Below, piece after piece: positions 61,188 through 64,000 of a stretch of DNA of 64,000 nt; positions within the stretch are counted from its first letter, which is position 1; the number at the start of each line of letters is the position of its first letter. Position numbers and translations under genes: made by a program. The notes under the pieces are model-generated. The model had not been told where the DNA came from and searched no databases. It was given only the letters and a program-made list of their open reading frames with translations. Source of the stretch: Nocardioides sp. L-11A (GTDB lineage: Bacteria > Actinomycetota > Actinomycetes > Propionibacteriales > Nocardioidaceae). The stretch lies in NCBI GenBank assembly GCA_029961745.1, contig CP124680.1:4898001-4962000 (forward strand), in the 5' to 3' direction.

Positions 61188-62789
61188 CTAGTGCGTGACC
61201 GCGAGGTCCCGGATCCGCCGGTCCAGGTCGCGGCGGTCGTCGCGGCCGACAACGGCCTCGATCACCTCGATGCCCCCGTTGGGGCTGGCGAGCGCCTGGT
61301 CGAGCTCGGGACGCGAGGCGACCCGCAGGTGCGGGACCCGCGCCGCGGCGCACAGGCTCGCAAGGTCGTGGCCGTGGGGCGTGCCGAAGAGCCGCTCGAA
61401 GGAGGCGGCGTGCGCCGGCGCCCCCTGCTCCAGCATGGAGAAGATGGCGCCCCCGTCGTCGTTCGGTACGACGATCGTCAGGTCCGGCCGCGGCTCGTCG
61501 GGCCCGAGCACGAGCGCGGTCTGGTCGTGGAGGAAGGTCAGGTCGCCCATCAGGGCGAGGTTCCTGGTCGACCCGTGCCGGCCCAGCGCGGCGCCGATCG
61601 CGGTGCTGATCGTGCCGTCGATGCCGGCCAGGCCGCGGTTGGCGATCACCTTGCGACGGGTCCCGACGGCGGGCGGGCGGACCATGAGATCGAGGTCCCG
61701 GATCGGGCTGGAGGCGCCCACGACCAGCAGCCCCCCGGCGGGCAGGGCGGCGTGCGTGAGCGCCGCGACGTCGTACGGCGTGAGGGCGGGCTGCTCCGCG
61801 AGCAGCCGGTCGACCCGCCGGCCGAGGTCGCGGTCGGCCGTGCGCCAGGCGTCGAGCCAGGCCAGGTCGTCGGGCGCGGCGTCGGACCAGGACGGCGCCT
61901 CGATCGTGCGCGAGCCCGCGGGCCGGACCGGCCACACGCCGGGTCCCGGCACGACGAGCACCTCGACGCCGGCGCGCTCCAGGAGCCGGGTCACCGGCCG
62001 GGACAGGGTCGGCCGGCCGAACACCACGACCCGCTCGATCCGCTCGCCCAGCTCGGTGGCGAGCAGCAGCCGGTAGGTGCGCAGGGCGTTCTCGCCGGTC
62101 CGCGCGCCGCTCGACGGCTCGGCCAGCAGCGGCCACCCCGCCGCCTCGGCCAGCTGTCGCGCGGGCGGCCCGGCGTCGTCACCCGCCACCACGACCGTCC
62201 GTGGTCCCTGCGGCAGCCGGGTGGGTCGTCGTACCGGACATTCCTGTCGCGAATCGGGCGGATTCGCGACAGGAATGTCCGGTACGACGGGGACATCCGG
62301 CACCAGCGGGGCGTCGAGCTGCAGGTTGAGGTGGACCACGGCGTCCCCCGCCAGCGGGACGACGGAGAGCTCGGCGACGGACGCCACGTCGTGGGAGGGG
62401 ACCAGCGCGCCGAAGATGCCGACCTGATCGGTGGTCTGGTTGGCGCCGGTTCCGCGGAGCCGGGCGGGACGGTCGGCCGAGACGACGACCAGGCCGACCC
62501 CGGCGTGCGCGGCCTCGAGGACGGCCGGGTGCAGGTTGGCGACGGCCGTGCCGGAGGTCGTCAGGACCGCCGCCCGCGCTCCCGTCTTGGTCAGGCCGAG
62601 CGCCAGGAAGCCGGCGGTGCGCTCGTCGATGCGGGTGTGCAGCCGCAGGGCGCCGGCCTGCGCGGCCGCCCACAGCGCCATCGCGGCAGGGGCGTTGCGC
62701 GAGCCGGGTGCGACCACGACGTCGGTCACGCCGGCCCGCCGGAGCCGGTCGACGAGGGCGTCCGCGAGAGCGAACGAGCTGTCCGTCAT
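61188..62789 (-). CDS. menD: 2-succinyl-5-enolpyruvyl-6-hydroxy-3-cyclohexene-1-carboxylate synthase
   Basis: A 533-residue ThDP enzyme. VVVAPGSRNAPAAMALW, RIDERTAGFLALGL, TTSGTAVANLHPAVLEA and the ThDP motif GDLTFLHDQTAL...NDDGGAIFS are complete. It adds succinic semialdehyde (from 2-oxoglutarate) to isochorismate, the first committed step of menaquinone synthesis. Its residues ~167-188 (VPVVPDIPVANPPDSRQECP and following) are encoded by a perfect 63-bp palindrome and have no counterpart I can place in the family; they fall in the linker after the first domain. ATG overlaps menC. It relies on 2-oxoglutarate, also the KorAB substrate. Confidence 0.95.
   Translation of the reverse strand: MTDSSFALADALVDRLRRAGVTDVVVAPGSRNAPAAMALWAAAQAGALRLHTRIDERTAGFLALGLTKTGARAAVLTTSGTAVANLHPAVLEAAHAGVGLVVVSADRPARLRGTGANQTTDQVGIFGALVPSHDVASVAELSVVPLAGDAVVHLNLQLDAPLVPDVPVVPDIPVANPPDSRQECPVRRPTRLPQGPRTVVVAGDDAGPPARQLAEAAGWPLLAEPSSGARTGENALRTYRLLLATELGERIERVVVFGRPTLSRPVTRLLERAGVEVLVVPGPGVWPVRPAGSRTIEAPSWSDAAPDDLAWLDAWRTADRDLGRRVDRLLAEQPALTPYDVAALTHAALPAGGLLVVGASSPIRDLDLMVRPPAVGTRRKVIANRGLAGIDGTISTAIGAALGRHGSTRNLALMGDLTFLHDQTALVLGPDEPRPDLTIVVPNDDGGAIFSMLEQGAPAHAASFERLFGTPHGHDLASLCAAARVPHLRVASRPELDQALASPNGGIEVIEAVVGRDDRRDLDRRIRDLAVTH
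62227..62289. repeat. Perfect 63-bp palindrome inside menD
   Basis: Two 29-nt arms (62227-62255 and 62261-62289) are exact reverse complements around a 5-bp centre (GGGCG). The total of 63 bp is 21 codons, so the reading frame is kept. The arm begins CGTCGTACCGGACATTCCTG. The symmetry means both strands encode similar peptides here. Confidence 0.98.
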
Positions 62790-63754
62790 GGACCGAGATC
62801 CTTCCCCAGCGCCCGTACGGCGGCCAGCCGGGCCTCCCAGTGGCGGACCCGCGCGGGATCGGCGGCGACGGCGGCGAGCCGCCCGGCGTCCACCAGCGGG
62901 CGGACGACGGGCAGCGCGCCGTCGACCGGCAGCAGGGGCGCGGCCACCACGTCGGAGGTGAGCAACTGGACCGTCGCCAGCCCGCAGGCGTACGGCAACT
63001 CGGGGAGGGAGGCGGCGAGCGCCACGCCCGCGGCGATCCCGACCGAGGTCTCCAGGGCGCTCGACACCACGACCGGCAGCCCGATCCGCTCGGCGATCTC
63101 CAGGCACGCGCGGACCCCGCCGAGCGGCTGCACCTTGAGCACCGCGATGTCGGCGGCCGCCAGGTCCCGGACCCGGTAGGGGTCCTCGGCACGGCGGATC
63201 GACTCGTCGGCCGCGATCGGTACGTCGACCCGGCGCCGGACGAGCGCGAGGTCCTCGACCGTGGCGACCGGCTGCTCGGCGTACTCCAGCCCGCCGGCCG
63301 CGCGGTCCAGCCGGCCGATCGCGGCGACCGCCTCGTCGACCGACCAGCCGCCGTTGGCGTCGACCCGGATCCGGCCGCCCGGCCCGCCCGCGTCGAGCGC
63401 GTCGCGGACCGCCTCCAGCCGGGCCTCGTCCTCGGCGGTGCCCTGGCCGGGCTCGGCCACCTTGACCTTCGCGGTGCGGCAGCCGCCGGCGAGCACGATC
63501 TCGTGGGCCCGCTCGGGCCCGACGGCGGGCACGGTCACGTTGACCGGGACCCGGTCGCGCACCGGTGCCGGCCATGCTCCCGCCGCGGCCTCCTCGGCGC
63601 AGCGCAGCCAGGGCTGGGCGACCTCGGGCGGGTACTCCAGGAACGGGCTCCACTCCCCCCACCCCGCCGGACCCTCGATCAGTGCCGCCTCACGGACGGT
63701 GATGCCGCGGAAGCGCGTGCGCATCGGGATGGACACCACCCGGATCGCGCTCAC
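62786..63754 (-). CDS. menC: o-Succinylbenzoate synthase
   Basis: A 322-residue enolase-superfamily enzyme. GCRTAKVKVAEPG supplies the catalytic lysine of the KxK motif, IRVDANGGW and AADESIRR the metal acidic residues, and VLKVQPLGGVRACLEIAER the second lysine. It dehydrates the MenD/MenH product SHCHC to o-succinylbenzoate. GTG start overlapping menE's stop. Confidence 0.95.
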   Translation of the reverse strand: MSAIRVVSIPMRTRFRGITVREAALIEGPAGWGEWSPFLEYPPEVAQPWLRCAEEAAAGAWPAPVRDRVPVNVTVPAVGPERAHEIVLAGGCRTAKVKVAEPGQGTAEDEARLEAVRDALDAGGPGGRIRVDANGGWSVDEAVAAIGRLDRAAGGLEYAEQPVATVEDLALVRRRVDVPIAADESIRRAEDPYRVRDLAAADIAVLKVQPLGGVRACLEIAERIGLPVVVSSALETSVGIAAGVALAASLPELPYACGLATVQLLTSDVVAAPLLPVDGALPVVRPLVDAGRLAAVAADPARVRHWEARLAAVRALGKDLGP

Positions 63755-64000
63755 CGCGCCGCCTCCGCGAGCCTCAGCAGCGCCTGCCGGTCGGGCTTGC
63801 CGTTGGCCAGCAGCGGGATCGCGTCGAGCCGGACCAGTTGCCGGGGCGCCCAGGCACGCGGGTGCGCGTCGGCCACCCACGCCCGCGCCTCGTCCGGCCC
63901 GACCGGCCCCACGACGAACGCGACGACCCGGTTCCCCCACTCGACATCCGGTACGCCGAGCACCTCGGCCGCGACCACGTCGGGGTGCTGCCGCAGCCGC
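63751..64000 (-). CDS. menE: o-Succinylbenzoate-CoA ligase, C-terminal part (runs off the window)
   Basis: The last ~82 residues of an AMP-forming ligase: RLRQHPDVVAAEVLGVPDVE, then WGNRVVAFVVGPVGP and the A10 motif IPLLANGKPDRQALLRL with the catalytic lysine. Position directly upstream of menC and menD identifies it as menE. The N-terminal domain lies beyond the window edge. Confidence 0.9.
   Translation of the reverse strand, partial: RLRQHPDVVAAEVLGVPDVEWGNRVVAFVVGPVGPDEARAWVADAHPRAWAPRQLVRLDAIPLLANGKPDRQALLRLAEAAR

Noticed and set aside
59316-63179. A 1,287-codon open frame on the plus strand antisense to the antiporters and menD/menC
   Set aside because: Composition is typical of antisense frames in GC-rich genomes (runs of Arg, Gly, Gln, His, Asp) with no domain pattern, while the minus strand encodes recognisable enzymes throughout.

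Overview
The window is high-GC actinobacterial DNA (roughly 70% G+C, GTG starts common, 4-bp GTGA/ATGA gene overlaps everywhere). A 14-gene menaquinone-type complex I operon, the o-succinylbenzoate menaquinone genes, KorAB, actinobacterial tail-to-head acyl-CoA catabolic operons and a PKD-domain secreted protein together suggest a Nocardioides-like (Propionibacteriales) soil bacterium. The genus is an inference; no 16S or ribosomal marker is present.

Region 1 (1-6.9 kb) is an acyl-CoA degradation locus. A leftward operon (carboxyltransferase, MaoC hydratase, acyl-CoA dehydrogenase, SDR, DUF35 protein, start of a thiolase/lipid-transfer protein) diverges from an acyl-CoA synthetase and a thioesterase. 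The two promoters share one palindromic -35 element. An IS256 transposase remnant and gene debris follow (6.9-7.5 kb), then a large secreted beta-propeller/PKD protein.

Region 2 (10.3-24.6 kb) looks like one catabolic system. It has a seven-gene operon (ADP-forming acyl-CoA synthetase, aldehyde dehydrogenase, acyl-CoA dehydrogenase, nitronate monooxygenase-like protein, HDAC/acetylpolyamine amidohydrolase-like enzyme, flavin amine oxidase, nitrilase). Beside it lie an alcohol dehydrogenase, a 56-residue membrane peptide, an NCS1 permease, a divergent amidase and a TetR regulator. Three copies of a 20-bp near-palindrome (TTRACTGA-N4-TCAGTYAA-like) sit on the promoters of the operon, the amidase and tetR. 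This suggests a self-contained regulon for uptake and breakdown of an amine/amide/nitrile-type nitrogen compound that I cannot name.

Region 3 (24.6-38.3 kb) is mixed core: tRNA-Tyr with a terminator, YajQ, a lytic transglycosylase, LhgO, an SRPBCC protein, a membrane protein, the sulfate ABC transporter cysPTWA, korAB with a strong terminator, a small secreted protein, RarD and a Fic protein with its own inhibitory motif. A 94-bp imperfect inverted repeat lies downstream of cysA.

Region 4 (38.3-64 kb) is a respiratory supercluster on the minus strand: menE(partial)-menC-menD, two Na+/H+ antiporters with unusual C-terminal fusions (DsbA-like thioredoxin; UBP-type zinc finger), an MBL-fold hydrolase, a secreted protein, menG, then nuoA-N and a polyprenyl diphosphate synthase overlapping nuoN. 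It encodes much of quinone synthesis and the enzyme that reduces the quinone. Small repeat structures have entered or arisen here: a perfect 63-bp palindrome in frame inside menD, a 13-bp direct repeat inside nuoG, and a 23-bp-period array between menG and nuoA.
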